Assembly: GCA_903873805.1 (NCBI GenBank)
Contig: CAIQQB010000148.1
Location: 1-52,843, forward strand
Source of the DNA: an uncultured Opitutia bacterium
Lineage (GTDB): Bacteria > Verrucomicrobiota > Verrucomicrobiia > Opitutales > Opitutaceae
Length of the DNA: 52,843 nt
Reading direction: 5' to 3'
Position 1 is the stretch's first letter, and each line of letters begins with the position of its first letter. Below the pieces are notes generated by a model. That model was given only the letters and a program-made list of their open reading frames with translations. It did no database searches and was not told the origin of the DNA. Below, piece by piece: positions 30,385 to 39,790 of this stretch. The position numbers and the translations under genes were made by a program.

Positions 30385-31875
30385 TCAGAATCCGTTGATC
30401 AAGACCGTGGGAAAAAGACCCAGCAAAACCAACAGGACCGCAGCGACGACCAGCGTAAGAGCGGCGGCGAGCGGCACGCGGACCGGGGCGGCGCCCTCGG
30501 CGGGCGGGGCGACCAGCGCCTGTTTCAGCACCGCGAGATAATAGTAAAAGGCCACGGCGCTGAGCAGGATTGCCAGCACGGCGACCCGGCCGACCGGACC
30601 CGTCGCGCCGCCAATCTCGCCGGTGGCGCCACCAATGCTCAGGGCGTCGGCAAAAATGTAGAATTTGCCGAAGAAACCGGCCAGTGGCGGGATGCCCGCG
30701 AGCGACAGCACAAACACCAGCAGGCAGCCGGCCAGCAGCGGCGACCGGCGGTGGAGACCGGCGAGGTCGGTGATCCGCTGGCAGCCGCCGCGGCCCTCCA
30801 GCACGGCGATTACTCCGAACGCCCCGACTGTCGAGATGCCATAGGTCGCGGCATAATAGAACAGCGGCGCGAATCCGGCCGAGCCGGCGATCATGACCCC
30901 GACCAGCATCACACCGGCATGCGCAATCGCCGAGTAGGCGAGCAAGCGGCGGATGTTGGTCTGCGCCAGTGCGGCAAAATTGCCGACCAGCAGCGAAGCG
31001 ACGGCGAGCAGCACCACCACCGGCAGCCAGCCCGGGCTGATATATTTGGGATTGATGTGGCCCGCAACGCTTCCGAGCCCCGGCCAGAGCAGGCGGACGA
31101 AGAGGGTGAGCCCCGCGAGTTTGGAACCGGACGCGAGCAGCGCGGCGGACGGCGTGGGCGCGCCCTGGTAGGCGTCCGGCGCCCACAGGTGGAACGGCGC
31201 GGCGGCGGCCTTGAAGCCGAACGCGACCAACACCATGGTCAGAGCCACGAGCAGCAGCGGCTGGGGATCGTGTTTGGCCAGCACGGCGCCGATGGCCGGC
31301 AGGTCGATCGAGCCGGTCAGCCCGTAGAGCAGGCTGAAGCCGAACAGGAGGAAGGCGGCGGACATGCCCCCGAACAGGAAATATTTCAGGGCCGCCTCGG
31401 CGGATTCCGGCCGCGCGTGGTCAAACCCGACGAGCACATAGAGTGAAAGGCTGGCGAGCTCGAGCGCGAGAAACACCAGCAGGAGCTGCTGGGCCGCGGC
31501 CATGAGGGTGAAGCCCACCGTCGCGAAGAGAATGATCGCGATGTACTCGGCCGGATGCCGGAGTGGCGCCGTGCCGGTGGCCACCCCGAAGGTGAGGAGG
31601 GTGAGCAGAAGCACGCCGACGCGGGCGGCGACCGCCAGCGGGTCGAGCACCAGGACGCCGCCGAAGACGGAGCCGGCATCGCCCACCCGCAGATTGAGGC
31701 CGATTGCGGCCACGACCGCCAGGGCGCCGATCGCGACCGCGCTGCGCAGCCGGGATTCCCGGCTGTGCTTCCGGAAAAAGAGCAGGTCCAGTCCCAGCAC
31801 GAGCAGCGCGCCGAGGACGAGCGCGGCCTCGGGCAGGAGCGCGCGGGCGAGGCCGGCGTAATCGGGCGGGTTCAT
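30385..31875 (-). CDS. nuoN: NADH-quinone oxidoreductase subunit N
   Basis: A 496-residue antiporter-like membrane subunit with about 14 spans, last gene of the complex I operon. The lysines of the proton path are seen: FGFKAAAAPFHLWAPDAY in TM7 and GSKLAGL in TM8. It takes part in proton pumping in the inner membrane arm. Its start overlaps the preceding nuoM stop by an ATGA junction. Confidence 0.93.
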   Translation of the reverse strand: MNPPDYAGLARALLPEAALVLGALLVLGLDLLFFRKHSRESRLRSAVAIGALAVVAAIGLNLRVGDAGSVFGGVLVLDPLAVAARVGVLLLTLLTFGVATGTAPLRHPAEYIAIILFATVGFTLMAAAQQLLLVFLALELASLSLYVLVGFDHARPESAEAALKYFLFGGMSAAFLLFGFSLLYGLTGSIDLPAIGAVLAKHDPQPLLLVALTMVLVAFGFKAAAAPFHLWAPDAYQGAPTPSAALLASGSKLAGLTLFVRLLWPGLGSVAGHINPKYISPGWLPVVVLLAVASLLVGNFAALAQTNIRRLLAYSAIAHAGVMLVGVMIAGSAGFAPLFYYAATYGISTVGAFGVIAVLEGRGGCQRITDLAGLHRRSPLLAGCLLVFVLSLAGIPPLAGFFGKFYIFADALSIGGATGEIGGATGPVGRVAVLAILLSAVAFYYYLAVLKQALVAPPAEGAAPVRVPLAAALTLVVAAVLLVLLGLFPTVLINGF

Positions 31876-33383
31876 GGCGTGCCTCCCTTCAGCACCGTTT
31901 GGAAGAACGGCGACTGCAGCGCCGGCGTGATCCAGCCGAGCAGCAGGTCGGGCTTCAGTCCGATGAGAATGGTGGCGCCCAGCAGCAGCACTGTGCCGAG
32001 CTTCTCCGGCAGCGTGATGGGATCAAGGGGGTGGGCATGGTCGGCGGGTGCCGGACTTTCGCCGGCGGTCTCCACCTTGCCGAAGAACGAAACCTGGATG
32101 GCCCGCAGGGTGAAGGCGGCGGCGACGAGCACCCCGACGGCCGCAGCCAGCGCCCAGATGCGCGAAGTGGTCCACACGCCGATCAGGATCGTCAGCTCTG
32201 CGGGAAAGCCGCTGAAGCCGGGCATGCCCATTGAGGCGAGGCCGGCGAGGACAAAGGTCACGGCGGCAAATGGCAGCAGCCGGTGCAGCGGCAGCAGGCG
32301 CAGGTCGGCGAGTTTCCGTGTGTGGGTGCGTTCGTAGACCATCCGGCCCACGACCGCGAAGAGCAACCCCGCGATCACGCCGTGGGAGAACATCTGCAGC
32401 ACCGCGCCGCTGGCGGCCCGGACATTGGCGGCGGCGAGACCGAGCAGCACGAAGCCCATGTGGCTCACGCTGGAGTAGCCGATGACGAACTTGAAGTCGT
32501 CCTGCACCAGAGCGACGAAACCGGCGTAGAGGATGCCGATGATGGCGAGCCAGGCGATGCACGGCTGCCAGAAGGCGAAGCCGATCGGGAACAGCGGCAG
32601 GGCGACGCGCAGGCAGCCATAGGCCCCGAGCTTCATCACGACGCCGGCCAGCAGCATCGAGGCCCCGGTGGGCGCGGCGACGTGGCCGGTCGGCGCCCAA
32701 GTGTGAAAGGGAAACATGCCGGCGAGCACCGCAAAGCCGAGGAACACGAGGGCGAACATCGCAATCTGCTCACCCCGGGTGAAGCCGGCGGCGGCAGTAG
32801 CCAAGTCGGTGAGGCCGAAACCGTGCGACCCGCCCGCCGCGTAAGCCCAGAGCACGCCGAGCAGCACCAGAGCGCTGCCCGCGAAAGAGTAGAGCGCGAG
32901 CTTCATCGCGCCGTATTCGCGGCGGGTCGAGCCCCAGTTCGCGATGAGGAAATACTTCGGCACGATCGCGATCTCGTAGAACACGAATAACAGGAACACG
33001 TCCGCGCTGAGGAACACGCCGTACACCCCGCCGATCAGCGCGAGGTAGAGCGCGAAGAACTCGCCGGTGCGTTCCTTGATGTTCCAGGAAAAGAGAATGC
33101 CGGCCGTCGCCGCCAGACCCGTCAGCACGACAAGCGTCAGGCTGATGCCATCGGCCGCGAGGTGGTAGCGGATGCCGAGCGTGGGAACCCAGGGCGCGTC
33201 CACCAAAGTCTGGACGGCGGCCGCGGGCACGAAATGGGCGGCCGCGGAAAGCGTAAGTCCCCAGGCGGTCACGGCCGTGGCGAGAGCCACCCAGCGCGCG
33301 GCGGCGGCCGAAACCCGGCCGGCGAGCAGCGCCAGTAGCGCGCCGGTGAACGAGACGTAGATGGTGCAGGGCAGCGCGTTCAT
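31872..33383 (-). CDS. nuoM: Second NuoM-like subunit, lacking the TM7 lysine
   Basis: ATG at 33381-33383 overlaps the upstream gene by ATGA and gives 503 residues; a longer start at 33398 exists. It has the NuoM pattern: VFYEIAIVPKYFLIANWG with E137, HTWAPTGHVAAPTGASM, and VVMKLGAYG with K251. Where NuoM normally reads FAVKVPLFPFHTW, this protein reads FAVLAGMFPFHTW, so L220 replaces the lysine thought to carry protons in TM7. The GEF glutamate region near the C-terminus is PAELTIL. It is a divergent paralogue of the gene just upstream, so it is either a modified pump module or a structural spacer. Confidence 0.88.
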   Translation of the reverse strand: MNALPCTIYVSFTGALLALLAGRVSAAAARWVALATAVTAWGLTLSAAAHFVPAAAVQTLVDAPWVPTLGIRYHLAADGISLTLVVLTGLAATAGILFSWNIKERTGEFFALYLALIGGVYGVFLSADVFLLFVFYEIAIVPKYFLIANWGSTRREYGAMKLALYSFAGSALVLLGVLWAYAAGGSHGFGLTDLATAAAGFTRGEQIAMFALVFLGFAVLAGMFPFHTWAPTGHVAAPTGASMLLAGVVMKLGAYGCLRVALPLFPIGFAFWQPCIAWLAIIGILYAGFVALVQDDFKFVIGYSSVSHMGFVLLGLAAANVRAASGAVLQMFSHGVIAGLLFAVVGRMVYERTHTRKLADLRLLPLHRLLPFAAVTFVLAGLASMGMPGFSGFPAELTILIGVWTTSRIWALAAAVGVLVAAAFTLRAIQVSFFGKVETAGESPAPADHAHPLDPITLPEKLGTVLLLGATILIGLKPDLLLGWITPALQSPFFQTVLKGGTP

Positions 33384-34885
33384 GGCAGGGTGGTCCACGC
33401 GGTGACCAGGGGGTTGAAGAGCCCGGCGAGAATCTGCGGCAGCACGCCGAAGAGGAACATCAGCCCGATCAGCGGGGCCAGGCTGGCGAGTTCGCCGGCC
33501 GTGAGATCGCGGAAGCCGGCGGTGCGGGCGGTGGTCGGACCGTGGAAGACGCGCTGATAAAACGTGAGCAGGAAGATGGCGGTGGCGAGCAGGCCCAGCG
33601 TGGCGAGGGCGCCCACCGCCGGGGCGAGGCCGAACACCCCGCGAAAGATGAGGAACTCGCCGACGAAGCCGTTGAGGCCCGGCAGGCCGAGCGAGGAGAA
33701 CAGCGCGATGCCGCAGAGGCCGGCGAAGACGGGGGCGGCGGTGCGCACCCCGCCAAAGTCATTGAGCCCGCGTTGTCCGCCGGAGCGCGTTTCCAAAATG
33801 CCGACGCAGAAGAACAGCGCGGCAGCGGAGAGGCCGTGGTTGAACATCTGCAGGAGCGCGCCGCTGAGGGCGGAGGGGCTGGCCGGTGCGCCCGCCCCGA
33901 GGGCCGAGGCGGAAACGGCGAAAAGCGCGAGCAGGCAGTAGCTCACATGATTGACGGACGAATAGGCGACCATGCGCTTGAGATCGGTCTGCTTCATCGC
34001 GGCGAACGCCCCGAACACCACCCCCGCGAGCGCGAGCCAGATCAGGCACGGGGCGGCGGCATGCAGCTGCGCGGGGAACAGCGGCCACAGGATGCGCAGG
34101 AAGCCATAGACACCCATCTTCGACATCACGCCGGTCAAGAACATCGAGGCCCCGGTCGGTGCCTCGGCATAGGCCGCCGGCAACCAGGTGTGGAACGGGA
34201 AGAGCGGCACCTTGACGGCGAGGCCGAGGAAGACGCCGACGAAGACAAAGGTGGCCAGGCCCCCGAGTGCCTTCGCCAGCGTGCCAGCGGCGCCGAGCTG
34301 GGCCAGCTCGACGAAGTCCAGCGTCCCCACGGCGGCATAGATCGCGGCGAACCCAAGCAGCATGAACGCGCTGCCGCCGATGGTGTAGATGACAAACTGG
34401 TAGGCCGCACGGGTGGCGTCCGGACCGCCCCACAGTCGGATCAGGAAATAAGCGGGCACCAGGCTCAGCTCCCAGAATACAAACCAGAGGAAAAAGTCCT
34501 GCGCGAGGAAGACGCCCAGTGCCGCGCCCTGGAGTAGCAGGAACAGCGCAGCGTAGAGCCGGTGGTCGCGGACGTTGCCCGATCCGGCAGCCAGCGCGGC
34601 GGGGCCGACGATGCCGGTGAGCAGCACGAGCAGCAGGCTCAGGCCGTCGAGACCGAGGTGATAGTGAACGTGCAGCGAACTGATCCAGTCCCGGTTTTCG
34701 ACCAGCTGCAGACCGGCGCGGGCGGGCTCAAACGAGCCGAGCGAAAGCAGGCCGAGCACCAGGGTCGAGAGGCTGAACAGCAGCGCAAGCCCGCGGGTGG
34801 TGCGTGCCCCGGCGTTTTTCAGCAGCAGGAGCAGCAGCGCCCCGGCCCACGGCACGAAGATGATGGCGGAGAGGAGCAGGTTCAC
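33380..34885 (-). CDS. nuoM: NADH-quinone oxidoreductase subunit M
   Basis: A 501-residue antiporter-like subunit with the full set of ion-path residues: FWELSLVPAYFLI (E139), LAVKVPLFPFHTW (K225), VMSKMGVYG and NGFVGEFLIF. The start overlaps the nuoL stop by ATGA. This is the canonical NuoM of the pair; the downstream copy has lost the TM7 lysine. Confidence 0.94.
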   Translation of the reverse strand: MNLLLSAIIFVPWAGALLLLLLKNAGARTTRGLALLFSLSTLVLGLLSLGSFEPARAGLQLVENRDWISSLHVHYHLGLDGLSLLLVLLTGIVGPAALAAGSGNVRDHRLYAALFLLLQGAALGVFLAQDFFLWFVFWELSLVPAYFLIRLWGGPDATRAAYQFVIYTIGGSAFMLLGFAAIYAAVGTLDFVELAQLGAAGTLAKALGGLATFVFVGVFLGLAVKVPLFPFHTWLPAAYAEAPTGASMFLTGVMSKMGVYGFLRILWPLFPAQLHAAAPCLIWLALAGVVFGAFAAMKQTDLKRMVAYSSVNHVSYCLLALFAVSASALGAGAPASPSALSGALLQMFNHGLSAAALFFCVGILETRSGGQRGLNDFGGVRTAAPVFAGLCGIALFSSLGLPGLNGFVGEFLIFRGVFGLAPAVGALATLGLLATAIFLLTFYQRVFHGPTTARTAGFRDLTAGELASLAPLIGLMFLFGVLPQILAGLFNPLVTAWTTLP

Positions 34886-36906
34886 CGGACACCTCCCAGC
34901 ACGACGATGAGTACCAGCACCACAAAGCCGATCGCGAGCGTGCGCAAGTAACCATGCACCTCGCCCGTCTGGAGGCGCGAATAGCGCTGCCCAGTGCCGC
35001 GCACACCCTCGCTGAACGAATCGAAGCCGCCGTTGAGACCATCCTCATCGACGCTGCGGTTCACCAGACCGGCAAACTCGCCGAGAGACCCGAGGAAGCT
35101 GACAAGGCCGCCCCAGACCCGGCGGTCGAGGAAGTCGGCCAGGGCGGCGGCATAGGCGTTGAGTCGGAACACCGTGGCGGCGTAGAACTCGTCGAAGCCC
35201 AGGCGGTCCGCCAGCGCGGCAAAAACTCCGGGCATCGCGGTCTGGAGCGGATCAGCCGCCTCAGCCTTCTGGCGGAGACGGCGGCCATAGACGGCCCAGC
35301 CGAGACCGAGGCCGGCGCCGACGAGAATGATGGAGAGGAGCATCAGACCGCCACCCTCGAAGATGGAATGCGGCTCAATCGCCTTGCCGGTCAGCACCGA
35401 TTGCAGCCAGGGCCACGCGGGCGTGCCGAGGAAACCGAGGACGACGGCGCAGATGGCGAGCAGCACGAGCGGGACGGTCATCACGGCGGGGTTTTCGTGC
35501 GCGTGCTCGGCTTCGTGTGAGCGGCCGTGGCCGAAGAACACCTCGGCCATCAGCCGGGTCATGTAGAAGGCGGTGAGCACGACGGCGGTGAGGCCCATGT
35601 AAAGCGGGAGCTGCGAGACGTCCCATTCGTGCGCGGCATGCAGGATGCCCTCCTTGCTCCAGAATCCGGAGAAAACAAAAGGAAAGCCAGCGAGCGCCAA
35701 CATGCCGGCGGTGAACGCGGCGAAGGTCACCCGCATCCGCAGCCGGAGTCCGCCGAGTCGGCGGATGTCCTGCTCGTGGTGCGCGGCATGGATGACGGAG
35801 CCGGCGCCGAGGAAGAGCAGCGCCTTGAAGAAAGCGTGGGTCAGCAGGTGGAAGATGGCCGCGGCCGGCGCGCCGACGCCGAGCGCCAGCATCATGTAGC
35901 CGAGCTGCGAGACAGTCGAAAACGCCAGGATGCGCTTGATGTCGTTTTGCGCGACGGCGATCACGGCCCCGAGCAGGGCGGTGATCGCGCCGATGAATGC
36001 AACCACCGTGAGCGCATGGACCGGCACATGTTCGAGCAGCTGGTCCGCCGCCATGAGCGGGTAAACGCGGGCGATGAGGAAAACACCCGCAGCGACCATG
36101 GTGGCGGCGTGGATCAGGGCGGAAACGGGCGTCGGGCCCTCCATGGCGTCGGGCAGCCAGACGTGCAGCGGGAACTGGCCGGACTTGCCGACCGCACCGC
36201 AGAAGATGAGCAGCCCGATGGCGGTCGAAAGCGCGAGACCGCCGGCCACCGTCGAGCCGGTAAGCCCCGCCAGTACCCCCGTCTCAAGGCAGCCATGGCC
36301 GCCGTCGTAGAACAGGAGCGTCTGGGTGGAATTGTAGAGCCAGAGCATCCCCAGCAGAAAGCCGAGGTCGCCGATGCGGGTGGTGATGAAGGCCTTTTTC
36401 GCGGCGGCGGCGGCCGAGGGCTTGTGGAACCAGAAGCCGATGAGCAGATACGACGCGAGGCCGACCAGCTCCCAGCAGACGAAGAGCAGCAGGAGGCTGT
36501 TGGCGACGAGCAGGCCGAGCATCGCGGCGGCGAAGAGGCTGAGGAAGCAGAAGAAGCGGGTGAAGTTCGCGTCCTCCTTCATGTAGCCGAGGCTGAAGAT
36601 AAAGATCAGCGTCCCGACAAACGTGACCATCACGAGCATGAGCGCCGTGAGCGGATCGAGGAGCAGGCCGAGGTCCACCGTCCGGTGGCCGAGGTCGAAC
36701 CAGACGAAATTGAAGACGGCGTGCTGCGCGGGATTCACCAGCGCGCCGTTCAGCGCGAGGCAGGACAGCACGAAGGCGACGGACATCGCGGCGATGGCGC
36801 AGCCGGCGGCGAGTTTGCGGCCGCCGCGCGGGGTGAGCGCGCCGATGGCGGCGGCCAGGAGCGGCAGCGCGGGGATGAGCCAGACAGATTGGACCGAGAG
36901 CGTCAT
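34882..36906 (-). CDS. nuoL: NADH-quinone oxidoreductase subunit L
   Basis: A 674-residue subunit, longer than the roughly 610 of E. coli. Family motifs: LLFVCWELVGLASYLLIGFW in TM5, GAVGKSGQFPLHVWLPDAMEG in TM7, PTPVSALIHAATMVAAGV in TM8, and the C-terminal lateral helix ending GQRYSRLQTGEVHGYLR. The lateral helix shows no obvious long insertion. It is the distal pump of the complex and follows nuoK by 3 bases. Confidence 0.94.
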   Translation of the reverse strand: MTLSVQSVWLIPALPLLAAAIGALTPRGGRKLAAGCAIAAMSVAFVLSCLALNGALVNPAQHAVFNFVWFDLGHRTVDLGLLLDPLTALMLVMVTFVGTLIFIFSLGYMKEDANFTRFFCFLSLFAAAMLGLLVANSLLLLFVCWELVGLASYLLIGFWFHKPSAAAAAKKAFITTRIGDLGFLLGMLWLYNSTQTLLFYDGGHGCLETGVLAGLTGSTVAGGLALSTAIGLLIFCGAVGKSGQFPLHVWLPDAMEGPTPVSALIHAATMVAAGVFLIARVYPLMAADQLLEHVPVHALTVVAFIGAITALLGAVIAVAQNDIKRILAFSTVSQLGYMMLALGVGAPAAAIFHLLTHAFFKALLFLGAGSVIHAAHHEQDIRRLGGLRLRMRVTFAAFTAGMLALAGFPFVFSGFWSKEGILHAAHEWDVSQLPLYMGLTAVVLTAFYMTRLMAEVFFGHGRSHEAEHAHENPAVMTVPLVLLAICAVVLGFLGTPAWPWLQSVLTGKAIEPHSIFEGGGLMLLSIILVGAGLGLGWAVYGRRLRQKAEAADPLQTAMPGVFAALADRLGFDEFYAATVFRLNAYAAALADFLDRRVWGGLVSFLGSLGEFAGLVNRSVDEDGLNGGFDSFSEGVRGTGQRYSRLQTGEVHGYLRTLAIGFVVLVLIVVLGGVR

Positions 36907-36909
36907 GGG

Positions 36910-37221
36910 TCAGCCTTTGAGGCGGGTGGCTTCCTGCAGCCGGATGCTCCGCTGGTGGCGCGAGATCGCGATGACGAGGGCGAGGCCGACGGCGGCCTCG
37001 GCCGCGGCGACGGCGATGGAGAACAGGACGAACATCACGCCGGCGCTGTGGCCGGCGTCCGGGCCGAAGCGCCAGAACGCAATGAAGTTCAGGTTGGCGG
37101 CGTTGAGCATGAGCTCGATGCCGAGGAGGACGAGGATGGCGTTGCTGCGGACGAGCGCGGCGGCGAGCCCGAGGCAGAAGAGCGCGCTGGAGAGCAGGAG
37201 GCAGGCGTTCAGCATGCTCAT
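36910..37221 (-). CDS. nuoK: NADH-quinone oxidoreductase subunit K
   Basis: A 103-residue protein with three spans. The conserved Glu residues are in ILVLLGIELMLNAANLNFIA and AAAEAAVGLALVIAI. It sits in the membrane arm next to the quinone channel side. Its end overlaps the start of nuoL by spacing only (3 bases apart), and its start overlaps the nuoJ stop. Confidence 0.94.
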   Translation of the reverse strand: MSMLNACLLLSSALFCLGLAAALVRSNAILVLLGIELMLNAANLNFIAFWRFGPDAGHSAGVMFVLFSIAVAAAEAAVGLALVIAISRHQRSIRLQEATRLKG

Positions 37222-37739
37222 GGCTTGTCCTCCTTGTCGGTCGCCGCGGGATCGGTCGCGGCGATGACCACGGCGCCGATGAGCGAGACCGTCAGGATCA
37301 CCCCGACCACCAGGAGCGCGGCGACCTGCGGGCCCATCAGATCCACCCCGATATCGTGCACGGAAATCTTCGGCGCCTCGCCGGTGGCGGTCGGAAAATG
37401 CGACCGGAGCATGGTGGCGCCGAGCACCCCACCCACGAGGCCGGCCGCCAGCAGACCCGCGGCGGCGCGGGCGAAGGTGGCGGGCTCGACATCGGCGACG
37501 GAGCCCGCCGAGCGCCGCGTCAGCAGCACGGCGAACAGCACGACCATCGAGATGGCGCCAACGTAGACCAGCAGCTGGGCGAAGGCGACGAACTGGGCGC
37601 CGGCCCAGAGGTAGAACGCGGCCACGCCGGCCCAGCTCAGCACCAGCAGCAGGGCGCTGTGGATGAGGTTGCGCAGCAGCATGGCGACGCCGGCGCTGGC
37701 GACCATGAGGACGGCGAGAAAGGCAAAAGCGAAGGTCAT
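37218..37739 (-). CDS. nuoJ: NADH-quinone oxidoreductase subunit J
   Basis: ATG at 37737-37739 overlaps the nuoH stop (ATGA) and gives 173 residues. Five spans are seen. The motif FVAFAQLLVYVGAISMVVLFAVLL is the TM3 region with the pi-bulge typical of NuoJ; I split it here as VAFAQLLVYVGAIS and MVVLFAVLLT. The frame runs upstream into nuoH in another frame; that part is not real. Confidence 0.93.
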   Translation of the reverse strand: MTFAFAFLAVLMVASAGVAMLLRNLIHSALLLVLSWAGVAAFYLWAGAQFVAFAQLLVYVGAISMVVLFAVLLTRRSAGSVADVEPATFARAAAGLLAAGLVGGVLGATMLRSHFPTATGEAPKISVHDIGVDLMGPQVAALLVVGVILTVSLIGAVVIAATDPAATDKEDKP

Positions 37740-38977
37740 GGCGCGTAACGGTAGGTGCGCGGGGCGACGCCGGCGCTCAGCCGGCGGCCGATCAGGAAGA
37801 ACGGGATGACGATGACCGCGACGCCGATGGCGTAGCGGACGGCCTGCAGCGGCAGCCCGGGCCACGCGGCGCTGAGATGCCAGAAGGCCGCGTTGCCGAG
37901 GTTGATCAGGGCGAGCGGCACGAGGAACTTCCACGCCAGCCGCGTGAGCTGGTCCATGCGCAGGCGCGGCAGGGTCGCGCGGATCCACATGAACAGCAGG
38001 ATGAGCAGCATGAGTTTCGCGCCGAACCAGAGATAGGACGGGATGACCTCAAGAACCGGGAGCGGCGCCTGCCAGCCGCCGAGGAAGAGGGTGACGCCCA
38101 GACCGCTCAGCGCCATCATCCCGAAATACTCGGCCATGAAGAAGAGCGCGTATTTGAAACCGGAATACTCCGTCAGGTGGCCGGCGATCAGTTCGCTCTC
38201 GGCCTCCGGCAGGTCGAACGGCGAGCGGTTGGACTCGGCCAGCGCGGCGATGAAGAAGATGACAAACCCGGCCGCACCCCAGGGCGACAGGACAAACCAG
38301 CGCGGGATGAAGCCGAACTTCCAGCCGGCCTGCGCCGCGACGATGCCCGTGGTCGAGAGCTTGCCCGCCAGCATGACCACCGGCACGACCGACAGCAGCA
38401 AGGGCAGCTCGTAGCTGATGAGCTGGGCCAGCGCGCGCATGGCGGCGAGGAGGGAGTATTTGTTGTGGCTCGACCAGCCGGCCATGAACACCGCGAGTTC
38501 GGTGCCGGCGCCGGCCGCGAAGAAGAAGAGAACCGCGGCGTCGAGATCCACCGACACGAGGTTTCGGCCAAACGGGATCACGGCAAACGTCATCAGCGAA
38601 AAGGCCACCAGCACGACCGGGGCGAGGAAATGCAGGACCTGGTCGGCGTCGCGGGGGACGATGTCCTCCTTGGTGAGCGCCTTGATGCCGTCGGCCAGCG
38701 GCTGGCCGAGGCCGAAAACGCGGCCCTCGGTGAACGGCAGCCACGGGAGGCCGGTGCGGTTGGGGCCTGGGCGGTTCTGGACGCGGGCGATGATCTTCCG
38801 CTCGAGCAGCGTGAGCAGGGCGAAGATCGTGGCGAAAACCAGGAGGATCGTGAGGGCCGCGAGCAGTCCGGCCACGACCCAGCGAATGGGTTCCGGAAAC
38901 CAGCCGGTGATGAAATCGCGCACCAGCAGCGGAACGCGCTCCAAGAAGGAGTCGGTCAACGGGGCCGGGGCGGTCAT
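37736..38977 (-). CDS. nuoH: NADH-quinone oxidoreductase subunit H
   Basis: A 413-residue membrane subunit that forms the quinone chamber. Signatures: ERKIIARVQNRPGPNRTG, then GLGQPLADGIKALTKED, FVIFFIAALAESNRSPFDLP and EAESELIAGHLTEYSGF. It is preceded here by nuoI, reversing the usual H-I order. The first 40 residues form an extra amphipathic start before the first span. Confidence 0.95.
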   Translation of the reverse strand: MTAPAPLTDSFLERVPLLVRDFITGWFPEPIRWVVAGLLAALTILLVFATIFALLTLLERKIIARVQNRPGPNRTGLPWLPFTEGRVFGLGQPLADGIKALTKEDIVPRDADQVLHFLAPVVLVAFSLMTFAVIPFGRNLVSVDLDAAVLFFFAAGAGTELAVFMAGWSSHNKYSLLAAMRALAQLISYELPLLLSVVPVVMLAGKLSTTGIVAAQAGWKFGFIPRWFVLSPWGAAGFVIFFIAALAESNRSPFDLPEAESELIAGHLTEYSGFKYALFFMAEYFGMMALSGLGVTLFLGGWQAPLPVLEVIPSYLWFGAKLMLLILLFMWIRATLPRLRMDQLTRLAWKFLVPLALINLGNAAFWHLSAAWPGLPLQAVRYAIGVAVIVIPFFLIGRRLSAGVAPRTYRYAP

Positions 38978-39654
38978 GCGGTGGTCGGCGGCTTGGGGGC
39001 CTCCGTGCCAGGCACGGCGGGCGATTTGGGAGCGGATGGCGCGGTCGAAGCAGGGGCGGCCGGAGCAGCCTTGGCGGCGGCCGCCTTGGCCGCAGCGGCG
39101 GCGGCCGCGGCTTTGGCCTTTTCCTCGCCGGCCTTGCGGTCGGCGGCGAGCCTGGCGTCCACTTCCGCGGCCTCGGTCGGATGAATCTGCTGGTAGTAGG
39201 TGTTGGGCTTGGCGAGCTGGCCGCGGTCCAGCAGCAGGGCGTTGAAACGCTCAGGCGTGGCGATCTCAAACACCTGGTCCATCTTGATCGCATCAAACGG
39301 GCAGACCTCGACGCAGATCTGGCAGCTCATGCAGACGGAAGTGTCGATGTCGAAGACGGCGGGGAAGAACTGCTGTTTGCCGGCGGCGTCGGGTTTCTTG
39401 TCCTTGCTCTTCTCGATGTAGATGCACTGCGGCGGGCATTCCTTCTCGCAGATCTGGCAGGCCACGCAGCGGAGGCTGCCGATTGGATCGTTCGCGGCGT
39501 CGGCCACGAGGAAGGGAAAATTGCGGTAGTTTTCGGGCAGCTTCGTCCGCTCCTCGGGATACTGGGTCGTGGTGAACCGCGCCGGATCATGAAAGCTCCC
39601 CACGAGATTTTTCGCGGTGACCGCCAGACCTTGGATGATGCCGGAGCCGAGCAT
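38974..39654 (-). CDS. nuoI: NADH-quinone oxidoreductase subunit I with Ala-rich tail
   Basis: A 226-residue subunit with two 4Fe-4S motifs: CVACQICEKECPP and CMSCQICVEVCPF. These carry electrons from the peripheral arm to cluster N2. The last 60 residues are an Ala/Lys/Pro-rich tail (KAKAAAAAAAAKAAAAKAAP), not found in the usual 160-180-residue NuoI. The start follows a 136-base spacer after nuoD, the place where nuoE, nuoF and nuoG usually lie. Confidence 0.94.
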   Translation of the reverse strand: MLGSGIIQGLAVTAKNLVGSFHDPARFTTTQYPEERTKLPENYRNFPFLVADAANDPIGSLRCVACQICEKECPPQCIYIEKSKDKKPDAAGKQQFFPAVFDIDTSVCMSCQICVEVCPFDAIKMDQVFEIATPERFNALLLDRGQLAKPNTYYQQIHPTEAAEVDARLAADRKAGEEKAKAAAAAAAAKAAAAKAAPAAPASTAPSAPKSPAVPGTEAPKPPTTA

Positions 39655-39790
39655 GGGATTAAAAAACTGAAACGCTGAAAAACTGAAAAACTGACATTAA
39701 GCCAGCGGGCGCCAATCGCCCGGATAGGGCCGGGCGAGCGAGCGGTTGGATGGTCGAGGAGGGTTTCATGTCAGTGTTTAAGTCTTCCCG
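39655..39790. other. Spacer where nuoEFG would be expected
   Basis: A 136-base noncoding gap, the only sizeable one in the nuo operon. It starts with an A-rich stretch of repeated CTGAAAAA units (39661-39693) and has no gene. In the common nuoABCDEFG order the NADH-oxidising subunits would lie here. Confidence 0.7.
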
